A DNA stretch of 64,000 nucleotides from Chromatiales bacterium (GTDB lineage Bacteria > Pseudomonadota > Gammaproteobacteria > UBA6429 > Thiohalophilaceae), in contig JALSSV010000082.1 in NCBI GenBank assembly GCA_026984045.1, positions 1 to 64,000 on the forward strand. Reading direction: 5' to 3'. Below the pieces are notes generated by a model that made no database searches, was not told the DNA's origin, and saw only the letters and a list, made by a program, of their open reading frames with translations. Positions 1 through 8,398 of the stretch are shown here, in pieces. The first letter of the stretch is position 1, and each line of letters begins with the position of its first letter. The position numbers and the translations under genes are program-made.

Positions 1-612
1 GAAGAGACGACCCGCCCCGGCGAACTGATGCCGGTGCTGGAAGACGAGCACGGCACCTACATCATGAACTCGCGGGATCTGCGCGCCATCCAGCACATCG
101 AACGGCTGGTGAAACTGGGCATCGACTCCTTCAAGATCGAAGGCCGCACCAAGTCCCATTATTACGTGGCCCGCACCGCCCAGCTCTACCGCCAGGCCAT
201 CGACGACGCCCTGGCCGACCGGCCCTTCGATCCGACCCTCTACGCCCGCCTCGAAGGCCTGGCCAACCGAGGCTACACCGACGGCTTCTACGAACGCCAT
301 CCCCCCCAGGACTACCAGAACTACCTGGAGGGCCACTCGGGCCGCTTCCGCCAGCGCTTCGTGGGCGAGATCCTCGACTACGACGCCCACACGGGCCTGG
401 CCCGGGTGCTGGCCAAGAACCGCTTCGCCATCGGCGACCGTCTGGAAGTGATCACGCCCGGCGGCAACCGGGAACTGATCCTCGACCACATCGAGGGCCT
501 CGACGGCCAGCGGCGCGAAATCGTGCCCGGCGGCGGCCACGAGGTGCGCATTCCCCTGCCGCCGGGGGAATACGCCTTCGGCCTGCTGGCCCGCGAAGAG
601 ACCGGCGACTGA
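1..612 (+). CDS. trhP: tRNA hydroxylation protein TrhP (YegQ), C-terminal part
   Basis: This is the 3' part of a U32-family gene. The frame is already open at base 1, so the N-terminus lies outside the window. TrhP makes 5-hydroxyuridine at the wobble position of certain tRNAs using a prephenate-derived pathway. The visible part begins in the conserved block reading GELMPVLEDEHGTYIMNS and contains the family signature KIEGRTKSHYYVARTAQLYR. The final third (from about base 360) matches the small beta-barrel C-terminal domain of YegQ. The gene stands alone, with about 150 bases before the next gene. The assignment to the U32 YegQ branch, rather than to UbiU/UbiV or RlhA, rests on these motifs. 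Confidence 0.9.
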   Translation, partial: EETTRPGELMPVLEDEHGTYIMNSRDLRAIQHIERLVKLGIDSFKIEGRTKSHYYVARTAQLYRQAIDDALADRPFDPTLYARLEGLANRGYTDGFYERHPPQDYQNYLEGHSGRFRQRFVGEILDYDAHTGLARVLAKNRFAIGDRLEVITPGGNRELILDHIEGLDGQRREIVPGGGHEVRIPLPPGEYAFGLLAREETGD

Positions 613-716
613 AGACGTCGCCCGAGGCCACTCCATCTATCGCGATCGTCATAGCCTTGCTGCAAACTGCAAGGTTTCCGTTCCCGCGCCGGCCGCCTTG
701 CCCTCTTCTCTCAAGT

Positions 717-746
717 TTGTGACGCCGTTCGCCGTTATAGTCACAA
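717..746 (+). promoter_or_regulatory. Putative promoter/dyad upstream of FGGY kinase
   Basis: A TATAGT -10-like hexamer lies at 736-741, about 20 bases before the kinase start. It is bracketed by a short inverted repeat, TTGTGAC (717-723) and GTCACAA (740-746), which could be an operator. The spacing is wider than a standard CRP site. No convincing -35 box is present, so this is a weak call. Confidence 0.3.
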
Positions 747-762
747 GTACCTGGGGGGATTC

Positions 763-2217
763 ATGGACTTCATCGGCGCCAAAGATCTGTTTCTGGCCAT
801 CGATCAGGGGGGGCATGCCAGTCGGGCGCTGGTCTTCGACATCGAAGGCAACCTGCGTGCCGCCGCCTGGCACGATCTGCATCCGCAGGTGAGCGACGAC
901 AGCCGGGTCGAATACGAACCCGGCCCCCTGCTCGCCTCCCTGCACGACGTGGTGGCCGAAGTGCTGGAGAAGCTGGGCGAGGATCGCCGCCACGTGGTGC
1001 GCGCGGGCCTGGCCACCCAGCGCGCCAACGTCATGTGCTGGGATCGGCTCACCGGCCGCGCCATCGGCCCGGTGATCAGCTGGCAGGATCGCCGCGGCCG
1101 GGAACAGGTGGCCGCGCTGGCCCGCCACAGCAAGTTCGTGCATGCCCGCACCGGCCTGTTTCTCTCTCCCCACTACGGCGCCAGCAAGATCCACTGGTGT
1201 CTCGAACACCTCCCCGAGGTGCTCAGGGCCCTGCAGGAGGATCGTCTGGGCTATGGCCCCATGGCCGCCTGGCTCACCTGGCAGCTCACCCATCGGGAAC
1301 CGGTGGTGACCGACGTGGTCAACGCCAGCCGCACCCAGCTGCTCTCCCTGGAACGGCTCGACTGGGACGACGCGCTGCTGGAGCTGTTCGACGTGCCCGC
1401 CGAACCCCTGCCCCGCTGCGTGCCCAACCTGCGGGAGTTCGGCCGCCTGAGCCATGCCCATGACGTGCCCCTGCACCTGGTCACCGGGGATCAGTCGGCG
1501 GCCCTGTTCGCCTACGGCGAGCTGCAGCCGGACACCGCCTACATCAACACCGGCACCGGCGCCTTCGTCTCCCGGCCCTCCGGCCCGGCCCGCCTGTATG
1601 GCCGGCGCCTGCTGACCAGCGTGATTCACCACACCGACGAGCAGACCGAATACGTCCTGGAAGGCACCGTCAACGGCGCCGGCGCGGCCCTGGAATGGTT
1701 CGCCCGCCGCTTCGAGGTGCCGGATCTGATCCAGCGTCTGCCCGCCTGGCTGGAGGAGACGGTGGGTTCACCCAGCCTGTTCCTCAACGGCGTGTCGGGG
1801 CTGGGCTCGCCCTTCTGGATCGCCGACTTCCCCACCCGCTTCGAGGGCCCGGCCGATCTGCCCCTGCGGGCGGTGGCGGTGGTGGAGAGCATCGTCTTCC
1901 TGCTGGGGGCCAACCTGGCCGAGATGCGCAAGCTGGCCTCGCCGCCCGAGCAGATCCAGATCACCGGGGGACTCGCCCACCTCGACGGCCTGTGCCGGCG
2001 CCTGGCCGATCTCTCCGGCCTGCCGGTGTACCGTCCCCGGGAGTGCGAAGCCACCGCCCGGGGCCTGGCCTTCCTGCTCGCCGGCCGCCCCCGCCACTGG
2101 CCCGAGGAATCCCCGGGCGACTGGTTCCAGCCGCAACCCAACCCGGCCCTGCAAGCCACCTATCACCGCTGGCTGGCGGCCATGCTCGGCACCATGCGCA
2201 AAGGAAAGAACGCGTAA
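763..2217 (+). CDS. FGGY-family carbohydrate kinase (GlpK-like)
   Basis: The product (484 aa) is an ATP-dependent sugar or polyol kinase of the FGGY fold. The N-terminal phosphate motif is AIDQGGHASRALVFD near residue 12. The catalytic-base motif GDQSAAL is near residue 241, the NTGTGAF loop near 264, and a C-terminal GGLAHLDGLCRRLADLSGLP nucleotide block follows. It most resembles glycerol kinase, including SWQDRR. However, the GlpK substrate pair Gln-Arg-Glu reads Gln-Arg-Ala here (ATQRANVMCWD), so the glycerol-binding Glu is missing and glycerol may not be the substrate. The ATG follows a run of six G residues. It converges with a glycerophosphodiesterase gene ending nine bases away, which suggests a link to glycerol-phosphate metabolism. 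Confidence 0.85.
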   Translation: MDFIGAKDLFLAIDQGGHASRALVFDIEGNLRAAAWHDLHPQVSDDSRVEYEPGPLLASLHDVVAEVLEKLGEDRRHVVRAGLATQRANVMCWDRLTGRAIGPVISWQDRRGREQVAALARHSKFVHARTGLFLSPHYGASKIHWCLEHLPEVLRALQEDRLGYGPMAAWLTWQLTHREPVVTDVVNASRTQLLSLERLDWDDALLELFDVPAEPLPRCVPNLREFGRLSHAHDVPLHLVTGDQSAALFAYGELQPDTAYINTGTGAFVSRPSGPARLYGRRLLTSVIHHTDEQTEYVLEGTVNGAGAALEWFARRFEVPDLIQRLPAWLEETVGSPSLFLNGVSGLGSPFWIADFPTRFEGPADLPLRAVAVVESIVFLLGANLAEMRKLASPPEQIQITGGLAHLDGLCRRLADLSGLPVYRPRECEATARGLAFLLAGRPRHWPEESPGDWFQPQPNPALQATYHRWLAAMLGTMRKGKNA

Positions 2218-2226
2218 GCGCCGCGC

Positions 2227-2967
2227 CTACGCGTGCTGGCGCAACGCGCCAAGCAAACGCCCAATGGCGAAGGTCTCCACCCGGTCCACGCCTCGCGAGA
2301 GCAGGTCGCGGGCCTGTTGCGGGTCGTCGCATTCGTAGACCGCGAGGCGGTGACCGGGGTGGGCGATGCGGCCGGGGGGGAGGGTGTCGAGCCGGCACAG
2401 CCACCACTCGGCCTCCAGGGCCTGCACCGCCGGCAATCGGTGATCCGCCCAGTCGTCGAACACGGCGCCGATGGGCCAGGACGTGCGCCCACGAACCGCG
2501 GCCAGGGCATCCGTATCGTAGGAGATGATCACGCAACGCCCGGCCAGGGGTTCCAGTGGCGGCAACACGGCATCGAGCACGGCGTCCACGCCGAACCGCG
2601 CCAGGCTGATCCGCTTGAGTTCCACATAGGTCTCCACGTCCGGCCGGGCGGTCAGCGAGTCCACGAAATCATGCAGGGCCGGGATCGGCGCGCCCTCGCC
2701 TCCCGTCGGGCTGCGCACGCGGAAGGCCTGCACCTGCTCGAGGGTCTTCTCGTGGATCGCGCCCGGCGCGCCGCAGAGGCGCCGCAGATCCCGATCGTGG
2801 AACAGCACCGGCACCCCGTCGGCGGTCAGTTGCACGTCGGTCTCCAGCACGTGCCCGCCCACGGCCAGGGCATCGGCGAAGGCCGGCAGGGTGTTCTCGG
2901 GAAAGCGGGCCGCGTGGCCCCGATGGGCCACCAGTTGCCAGCCCGGATCAAAGCGGGTCGCCGTCAT
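2227..2967 (-). CDS. Glycerophosphodiester phosphodiesterase family protein
   Basis: This 246-aa enzyme should hydrolyse glycerophosphodiesters to sn-glycerol 3-phosphate and an alcohol. The GDPD metal and catalytic motifs are clear. HRG is at residues 15-17, followed by PENTLPAF, then ETDVQLTADGVPVLFHD with the metal-binding Glu and Asp and the catalytic His. No signal peptide is visible, so it is probably cytoplasmic like UgpQ. A GAGGGG ribosome-binding site precedes the ATG. It is convergent with the FGGY kinase (gap 9 bases). Its upstream region abuts a MITE-like element. Confidence 0.9.
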   Translation of the reverse strand: MTATRFDPGWQLVAHRGHAARFPENTLPAFADALAVGGHVLETDVQLTADGVPVLFHDRDLRRLCGAPGAIHEKTLEQVQAFRVRSPTGGEGAPIPALHDFVDSLTARPDVETYVELKRISLARFGVDAVLDAVLPPLEPLAGRCVIISYDTDALAAVRGRTSWPIGAVFDDWADHRLPAVQALEAEWWLCRLDTLPPGRIAHPGHRLAVYECDDPQQARDLLSRGVDRVETFAIGRLLGALRQHA

Positions 2968-2997
2968 CGTGACCGGCCCCTCATTTTCCCGAACCTG

Positions 2998-3330
2998 CTA
3001 GCCCGGAGATTGCACCAAGGCGCCGGATGATTGCGGACTTTGCAGCCGCGCTCGCGCCGCGCTGGAGCGAAAGGCGTAGCCATGGCTACGGCTTTCGTGA
3101 AGCGCAAGCGAGCGCGAGCGACCGTTTCGTCTGGAACGAAACGGGTCGCGCAAAGCGCGCCCGCAGGGGGCAGACCAGGGAAGGTCTGCCACCAAAGCCG
3201 CAAGGGCCGGCGCAGAGGACGGGCGGAACAAAGTGTCTTTGGTGAAATCGTCCACATGTTTCAACAAGGCCTTGTTATTCAAGGATTTGTTTGACCGCCC
3301 GTCCTCGACTTGGTGCAATATCCGGGCTAG
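2998..3330. mobile_element. MITE-like element, 333 bp, 22-bp terminal inverted repeats
   Basis: The ends are inverted repeats: 2998-3019 begins CTAGCCCGGAGATTGCACCA, and 3309-3330 is its complement with 21 of 22 bases matching. The element is flanked by TA or CTAG, which could be a target duplication. Inside is a near-perfect 30-base hairpin at 3068-3097 (17 of 18 bases paired on each side of CCATGG). There is no credible protein. It fills the 374-base gap between the phosphodiesterase and the M50 protease, whose start codon lies 11 bases beyond its right end. A short degenerate relative lies at 52091-52177. The parent transposon is not in the window. Confidence 0.65.
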
Positions 3331-3341
3331 AATCCCCGTGC

Positions 3342-4001
3342 ATGAGCCCCGACACCCAGAGCACCCTGCAAATCCTCAGCATCGCCATCCTCCCCACGCT
3401 GTTCGCCATCGTGGTCCACGAGGTGGCCCACGGCTGGGTGGCCAAACGGCTGGGGGATAACACCGCCTGGATGCTGGGGCGGCTGACCCTCAACCCCCTC
3501 AAGCACATCGATCCCGTCGGCACCATCCTGGTACCCGTGATCACCATTCTCACCATGGGCTTCGCCTTTGGCTGGGCCAAGCCGGTGCCCATCGACTGGC
3601 GCAAGCTGCACCACCCGCGCCGCGACATGGTGCTGGTGGCCGCCGCCGGCCCCGGCGCCAACCTGCTGATGGCCATCGGCTGGGGCCTGGTGGCCAAGCT
3701 GGCCAGCCTGCTGCCCGAAGGGCTGGCGATGATCAGCATGCCGCTCATCTACATGGGCCTGTTTGGGATCCTGATCAACGTGGTCCTGATGGTCTTCAAC
3801 CTCGTGCCCCTGCCGCCGCTCGATGGCGGACGCATCGCCGTGGGCCTGCTGCCGCCGGCCCTGGCCCGTCCCCTCAGCCGCATCGAACCGCTGGGCCTGA
3901 TCCTCATCGTGGCCCTGCTGCTGACCGGCGGCTGGCGTTTCATCAGCCCGGTGATCGGCGCCGTGCGCCACGCCATCCAGGTGCTCACCGGCCTGTCCTG
4001 A
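3342..4001 (+). CDS. Site-2 protease family (M50) membrane metalloprotease
   Basis: The product (219 aa) is a polytopic membrane zinc protease of the M50 family. The first transmembrane helix carries the HExxH zinc motif, HEVAH, at residues 26-30. A second conserved block, NLVPLPPLDGGRI, near residue 160 provides the Asp ligand. At least five hydrophobic segments span the short chain. It belongs to the small stand-alone rhomboid-sized M50 group common next to housekeeping genes, with unknown substrates. I chose the ATG at 3342 because the longer reading frame starts inside the repeat element just upstream. Confidence 0.88.
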   Translation: MSPDTQSTLQILSIAILPTLFAIVVHEVAHGWVAKRLGDNTAWMLGRLTLNPLKHIDPVGTILVPVITILTMGFAFGWAKPVPIDWRKLHHPRRDMVLVAAAGPGANLLMAIGWGLVAKLASLLPEGLAMISMPLIYMGLFGILINVVLMVFNLVPLPPLDGGRIAVGLLPPALARPLSRIEPLGLILIVALLLTGGWRFISPVIGAVRHAIQVLTGLS

Positions 4002-4013
4002 ATTCCCGGCCGC

Positions 4014-4072
4014 AAGGGCGTGCCCAATACCGGACCACCAACCGAAGGTTTTCGGAAATTCGGAACGGCCAT
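4014..4072 (-). repeat. Half-copy relic of the 200-bp palindromic element
   Basis: Read on the minus strand, this stretch starts ATGGCCGTTCCGAATTTCCG and ends GGGCACGCCCTT. That matches the left flank of the full element at 41196-41253 over its whole length at roughly 70 percent identity. The palindrome and the other half are absent. It occupies the gap between two convergent genes. Confidence 0.5.
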
Positions 4073-4076
4073 TGCG

Positions 4077-4298
4077 TCAATCCAGCCGACGCAGGGCCAC
4101 GAAGCGCTGCCGTTCGTCGAACTCCAGCTCGAAACGCCCCCGGATCCCGTCGTGGCGCAGATGGGGGCGCAAGGCCGCGGCCGGAAACCGCACCCGCAGC
4201 CCCTCCTCGCTGCGGGCCTGCACGGCCTGCACCCGTCCGGCGTAGTACTGGCGGAACAGACGGGGCGAAATGGTCAGGCGCAAGCGCAGACAGGGCAT
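4077..4298 (-). CDS. DUF2835 family protein
   Basis: This small protein (73 aa) matches DUF2835, a gammaproteobacterial family of unknown function. The family pattern is visible: an N-terminal L-R-L-I-P-like strand with a following YY, a central RVRFPAAALRPHL block, and GIRGRFELEFDE near the C-terminus. It is highly basic. The start at 4298 (MPCLRLRL) fits the family better than the ATG seven codons upstream. It is transcribed divergently from the RRM gene. I cannot infer a role. Confidence 0.8.
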   Translation of the reverse strand: MPCLRLRLTISPRLFRQYYAGRVQAVQARSEEGLRVRFPAAALRPHLRHDGIRGRFELEFDERQRFVALRRLD

Positions 4299-4438
4299 GC
4301 AAATCCTCCGAATTTCCACGCAACTTGCAGGGATTGTGCCAAATTTTCCCTCAATCGTGGTTTGGGATTAGAATGGAGGACTTTGCCCGGGTGGCCTGTG
4401 ACCACCCCGTTTCCTGTTCATTCCCAGAGAGCCTTTTC

Positions 4439-4921
4439 ATGAAAATCGAGTTTCCCGCCCCCTCCACCATCCTGCGCCTGCTGATTGCCTCCATACTCGT
4501 GGCCGTGCTCGGCCGCTTCCTGCTGCCCTACACGCCGCTGACGGGCCTGGCCGCCGAATGGCTCTTTGCCCTGGGCCTGCTGCTCGGCGGCCTGCTCGCC
4601 GGCGGCCTGAGCCTGCTTCGCGCCAGCCCCCCGCGCGAGGAAACCGCCACCGAATCCATCTTCGTCGGCAATCTGGCCTTCCGCATGCCTGCCGAGGCCC
4701 TGCGGGAACTGTTCGCGCAGTACGGGGAAGTGCACAGCGTGCGCCTGATGACCGACCGGGTCACCCGCAAGCCCCGCGGCTTCGGCTTCGTGACCATGAA
4801 TCGCCGCGACGCCCGCGCCGCCATCAAGGCCCTCGACGGCAAGGAGTTCTTCGGCCGGCCGCTGAAGGTGAACGTGGCCCATGAACGCAAGCCGCGCCCG
4901 GAGCCGTCCCGCGCGGCCTGA
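4439..4921 (+). CDS. Membrane-anchored RRM RNA-binding protein
   Basis: The product (160 aa) joins two N-terminal hydrophobic helices (about residues 8-30 and 38-58) to a single RRM domain (about 70-148). The RNP2 motif is IFVGNL and the RNP1 motif is KPRGFGFV, both with the aromatic residues that stack on RNA. A basic tail (RKPRPEP) follows. Stand-alone bacterial RRM proteins are usually soluble. The membrane part suggests RNA binding at the inner membrane, which is an inference. A TAGAAT -10-like box lies at 4369-4374. The start at 4439 has a purine-rich leader (AGAGAG) and excludes an implausible upstream extension. Confidence 0.82.
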   Translation: MKIEFPAPSTILRLLIASILVAVLGRFLLPYTPLTGLAAEWLFALGLLLGGLLAGGLSLLRASPPREETATESIFVGNLAFRMPAEALRELFAQYGEVHSVRLMTDRVTRKPRGFGFVTMNRRDARAAIKALDGKEFFGRPLKVNVAHERKPRPEPSRAA

Positions 4922-4968
4922 AAAACGGGCCCGACCACGCAGGGCGACAGACAGGCCGCCACCGCGAA

Positions 4969-5322
4969 TCAGCCCTGCACGTCGAGCAGCTCCACCTCGA
5001 AGACCAGGGTGGCATTGGGCGGAATCACGCCACCCGCGCCCCGGGCGCCATACCCCATCTCCGGCGGAATGATCAGGGTGCGCACCCCGCCCACCTTCAT
5101 GCCCGCCACGCCCTCGTCCCAGCCGCGGATCACCTGACCGGCGCCGAGATTGAACAGGAAGGGCTGGTTGCGGTCACGAGAGCTGTCGAATTTCGTGCCC
5201 TTGCCCTCTTCGGCCTTGGGGTCGTGCAGCCAGCCGGTGTAATGCACCACCACCGGCTTGCCGGCCACGGCCTCCTTGCCCTCGCCTTCACGGATGTCGA
5301 TGGTCTGCAGGGTGTCGCTCAT
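4969..5322 (-). CDS. FKBP-type peptidyl-prolyl isomerase
   Basis: A single-domain FKBP of 117 aa that catalyses proline cis-trans isomerisation. Conserved pocket residues appear in [39 protein letters not shown] and [14 protein letters not shown]. There is no signal peptide, so it is cytoplasmic. The ribosome-binding site is GGGAG, nine bases before the ATG. It is a monocistronic gene between the RRM gene and cheV, unlike the SlyD-type FKBP at 39918. Confidence 0.93.
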   Translation of the reverse strand: MSDTLQTIDIREGEGKEAVAGKPVVVHYTGWLHDPKAEEGKGTKFDSSRDRNQPFLFNLGAGQVIRGWDEGVAGMKVGGVRTLIIPPEMGYGARGAGGVIPPNATLVFEVELLDVQG

Positions 5323-5507
5323 GATTTTCTCCCGGTTCGGAAACAGGCCGGGAAGTCTATCATGGGCTGAAAAACCGCCCTGCCCCCCTCAACCACCAGC
5401 CATCCCGAATCACGCGCCGCCGGCCTCAAGAATCGCCGCTGCGGGCCGATAGGATCCGTGAACCGGGCCGGGTCCGCCGGCTGCCGGGGCCATCACGAGG
5501 CAAGCAC

Positions 5508-6482
5508 ATGGACAATTTCATCAAATCCGTGGACGAACGCACCAAGCTGGCCGGCGCCAACCGGCTGGAAGTGCTCCTGTTCAGTCTCGGCTACGATCGG
5601 CGGACCGAACGGGAAGAGGTCTTCGGCCTCAACGTGTTCAAGATCCGCGAGGTCATCCAGGTGCCGGAGATCACCCACGCCCCCGACATGCCGACCGGCG
5701 TGGAAGGCATGGTGAGCCTGCGCGGCAGCATGATCCCGGTGATCAACCTGGCCCACTTCTGCCAGATGGACGTGGAGGAACCGCCCACCAAGCTGATCGT
5801 CACCGAGTTCAACAAGTCCACCCAGGGCCTGCTGGTGGCCTCGGTGGAGCAGATCCTGCGCATGGAGTGGAACGACATCAAGGTGCCGCCGCCGATGATG
5901 GCCAACCGGCTCGGCGGCCTGGTGACGGCGGTCACCGAACTCAAGGACGGGCGCATCGTGATGGTGCTGGACGTGGAGAAGGTGCTGGCCGAGACCGCCG
6001 GCTTCATGGACGACCCCACCATGTTCAACGGCCTGGAACAGATCGACACCCCGGCCACGGTGCTGTTCGCCGACGATTCGGCCGTGGCCCGCCGCCAGAT
6101 CGAAACCACCCTCGATCACATGGGCGTGAACTATCTCGCGGCCAAGAACGGCGTGGAAGCCTGGGAGAAACTGGAGGATCTGGCCAGCCGCGCCGAGGCC
6201 AGCCACACGCCCGTGTACGAGATGCTGCAGGCCATCGTCACCGATGTGGAGATGCCGGGCATGGACGGCTACGTGCTGACCAAGAAGGTCAAGAGCGACA
6301 GCCGCTTCAATGGCGTCCCCGTCATCATGCATTCCTCCCTCTCGGCCGAGGCCAACATGAAGCTCGGCACCGAGGTCGGGGCCGACGCCTACGTGGCCAA
6401 GTTCGATCCCCAGGAATTCGCCCGTATCCTCACCCCCCTGCTCACCGGCACGCGCAATACGCCGGAGGCGTCCGCCGGCTGA
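5508..6482 (+). CDS. cheV: Chemotaxis coupling protein CheV
   Basis: The 324-aa protein fuses a CheW-like coupling domain (about 1-165) to a response-regulator receiver (about 183-312). The CheW part contains FGLNVFKIREVIQ and GMVSLRGSMIPVINL. The receiver has the acidic pair in FADDSAVARR, the phosphoacceptor Asp246 in VTDVEMPGMDGY, and the conserved Lys in YVAKFDP. CheV links chemoreceptors to CheA and may act as a phosphate sink. No other che genes lie beside it; the only receptor in the window is at 21050. Confidence 0.95.
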   Translation: MDNFIKSVDERTKLAGANRLEVLLFSLGYDRRTEREEVFGLNVFKIREVIQVPEITHAPDMPTGVEGMVSLRGSMIPVINLAHFCQMDVEEPPTKLIVTEFNKSTQGLLVASVEQILRMEWNDIKVPPPMMANRLGGLVTAVTELKDGRIVMVLDVEKVLAETAGFMDDPTMFNGLEQIDTPATVLFADDSAVARRQIETTLDHMGVNYLAAKNGVEAWEKLEDLASRAEASHTPVYEMLQAIVTDVEMPGMDGYVLTKKVKSDSRFNGVPVIMHSSLSAEANMKLGTEVGADAYVAKFDPQEFARILTPLLTGTRNTPEASAG

Positions 6483-6627
6483 ATCCGCGCCGTTGCCGCC
6501 AGGCACGATCCGCGCTTCCATCGGCGGCAGGAAGATCCGCTTCATGACACGGCGCTCGCCGGGTTGGCTGATTTCAGGAGCACGGACCGGCGGGCGCCGG
6601 GGACGTTCCGTCGCGCCCCGCCGGCGG

Positions 6628-6633
6628 TATAAT
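6628..6633 (+). promoter_or_regulatory. Putative -10 box (TATAAT) of thioredoxin-like gene
   Basis: A consensus TATAAT hexamer preceded by a weak -35 (TTCCGT, 16-base spacing). It predicts transcription from about 6640, which favours the ATG at 6666 over the one at 6642. Confidence 0.5.
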
Positions 6634-6665
6634 GCCGCGCCTTGTCTCATCCGGAAACCCTGCCC

Positions 6666-7010
6666 ATGCCTCAAGCCGCCATCTTCGATACCGATCTGGA
6701 ACACTTCGACCAGGACGTGCTGGCCGCCTCTCAAGAGGCGCCCGTGCTGGTGGACTTCTGGGCCGAGTGGTGTCCGCCCTGCCTGGTCATCGCGCCGATT
6801 CTGGAACAGGTGGTGCGCGAACGCGAGGGCGGGGTGCGGCTGGCCAAGCTGGAAGTGGACGAAGGCGAGAACATGAAACTGGCCGGCCGTTACGCCGTGC
6901 GCGGCTTCCCCACGGTGATCCTGTTCCGCGACGGCGAGGAAGTGGCGCGCTTCAGCGGCGCCCGGTCCGCCGGGTTCATCGAAGACTTCCTCGACGAGCA
7001 CGGAGTGTGA
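6666..7010 (+). CDS. Thioredoxin-like protein with CPPC active site
   Basis: This 114-aa protein has a complete thioredoxin fold. The active site is WAEWCPPC instead of the usual WCGPC, and the cis-proline is in RGFPTVILF. The protein lacks a signal peptide, so it is cytoplasmic. The CPPC dipeptide changes redox potential relative to CGPC, so its partners may differ from those of the main thioredoxin. An in-frame ATG lies 24 bases upstream, but the TATAAT box leaves almost no leader for it. Confidence 0.88.
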   Translation: MPQAAIFDTDLEHFDQDVLAASQEAPVLVDFWAEWCPPCLVIAPILEQVVREREGGVRLAKLEVDEGENMKLAGRYAVRGFPTVILFRDGEEVARFSGARSAGFIEDFLDEHGV

Positions 7011-7079
7011 AGGTTTCAAGACACCTCCTTCTCGCCATACGGCGGCAACGACCTGCGCTCCTCCTGGGGAATGGCCTCC

Positions 7080-7457
7080 TTATTTCTTGACGAACACGCC
7101 GGGGATCCAGGTCTTGCGCAGTTTGGCGGTTTCCTTGAGGTTGCCCTCGTCCTCGTCCACGAAGCGGAAGTTGTTCATGCCGATCCGGATCATGTCGCCG
7201 TTTTTGAGCTTGCACAGGGTGATCCGTTCGTCGTTGACGTAGGTGTGGTTGGTACTGTCCTGGTCCTGCAGGTAATAGTCCACCCGGCCCTCGCCATCGG
7301 GGCTGGCCACCACTTCCAGCACCGCATGGCGCTTGCTCACCAGATCGTCGTCGATGCTGATGTCGTTGTCCGTGTCGCGCCCGATGGTGATGCGCGGCTT
7401 GGCGATCACCAGCTTGATGCCGGCCCCGTCGGGCGAAAACTGGATCAGCATGGCCAT
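7080..7457 (-). CDS. FHA domain-containing protein
   Basis: The product (125 aa) is essentially a lone forkhead-associated domain, which binds phosphothreonine peptides. Core motifs are ITIGRDTDNDI, VSKRHAVLEV and the DSTNHTYVN loop. A short C-terminal tail (about residues 100-125) is basic. The ATG at 7457 is preceded by AGGAG nine bases upstream, so the longer frame is not used. No Ser/Thr kinase gene is adjacent. It is divergent from the HDOD gene. Confidence 0.88.
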   Translation of the reverse strand: MAMLIQFSPDGAGIKLVIAKPRITIGRDTDNDISIDDDLVSKRHAVLEVVASPDGEGRVDYYLQDQDSTNHTYVNDERITLCKLKNGDMIRIGMNNFRFVDEDEGNLKETAKLRKTWIPGVFVKK

Positions 7458-7562
7458 GGGGCAAGGCTCCTGCGTCACTGTGGTACCGGTTGCCTGGACA
7501 GCCGGCATGGGGTAGTTTGAGGGGAATTATGCCGGCGGTCGCCGGCGGAAGGAAGCCAGCCA

Positions 7563-8363
7563 TTGGGCCAGGAAGAGACCGCACTGCTCAGGGAGGTGGA
7601 AGCCGCCATCCGCGGCGACCGCCTGATCCTGCCCTCGCCACCGGATCATCTGCAGGAAATCCGCCGTCTGCTCGAGGATCCCGACGCCGGGGTCGATCGC
7701 ATCGCCGCTGCCATCGGCCAGGATCCGGCACTGGCTGCGCGCATCCTCAAGATCACCAACAGCGCCGCCCATCGCGGCGATCGCCCACCGGAATCCCTGA
7801 GCCAGGCCATCGCCCGGCTGGGCAACCGCCTGGTGGGCACGCTCGTGACCAGTCATGCCCTGCTGCAAACCTTCGGCGCGCCCTGTCCGGCCTATTCGGG
7901 CCTGCTGGAGATCATCCGCGAACTGAGCCGCCAGGTGGCGGCCTGGGCCTGGGTGCTGGCTCGGGAAGCGCCCCTGCCGCCGGCCGAGGAAGCCCTGCTG
8001 GCCGGGCTGGTGCATCGGATTGGCATGCTGCCCATCCTCCAGTGCGCTGCCCATCACGGCACGCCGCCCCCGCCCGAGGCCATGCACGCCCTGCTGGAGG
8101 AATACCATGCGCCGGTGGGCGCCATGCTCCTGGCCCACTGGCGCTTTCCCCCGGAACTGGTTGCAGCGGTGGGTCACTACCGCCAGCCGCCGGTGTCCGA
8201 CGAGGCCACGCTCACCGATCTCCTCGCGGCCGCCAGTGCCGCGCGCAACCGCCAGCCCCTGCCCCCGGGCACGTCCGCGCGTCTCGGCCTGACGGACTGG
8301 CCGGCGCTGCTCGACGACCCGGCCTGGCGGGAACACTACCAGCACGCACTGACCCTGCTCTGA
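7563..8363 (+). CDS. HDOD domain-containing protein
   Basis: The 266-aa protein is an HDOD domain, a HD-related fold lacking the metal-binding HD pair, seen in signalling proteins. The start is a TTG with a GGAAGG site upstream; no nearby ATG fits. The typical block ILKITNSAAHRG followed by SLSQAIARLGNRLVG is near residues 60-95, and GLVHRIGMLPIL is near 150. No output domain is attached. The gene stands alone and its ligand is unknown. Confidence 0.85.
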   Translation: MGQEETALLREVEAAIRGDRLILPSPPDHLQEIRRLLEDPDAGVDRIAAAIGQDPALAARILKITNSAAHRGDRPPESLSQAIARLGNRLVGTLVTSHALLQTFGAPCPAYSGLLEIIRELSRQVAAWAWVLAREAPLPPAEEALLAGLVHRIGMLPILQCAAHHGTPPPPEAMHALLEEYHAPVGAMLLAHWRFPPELVAAVGHYRQPPVSDEATLTDLLAAASAARNRQPLPPGTSARLGLTDWPALLDDPAWREHYQHALTLL

Positions 8364-8398
8364 ACCGGCAGAAGCCGCACGGCGCAATCCGCGACCTT

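Noticed and set aside
3027-3294. Small ORFs inside the MITE-like element
   Set aside because: They are overlapping frames in both directions through hairpin DNA, low in complexity and without ribosome-binding sites.
5493-7019. Long minus-strand frame over cheV and the thioredoxin-like gene
   Set aside because: Both plus-strand genes are clear. The frame has shadow composition rich in His and Gly and no motif.
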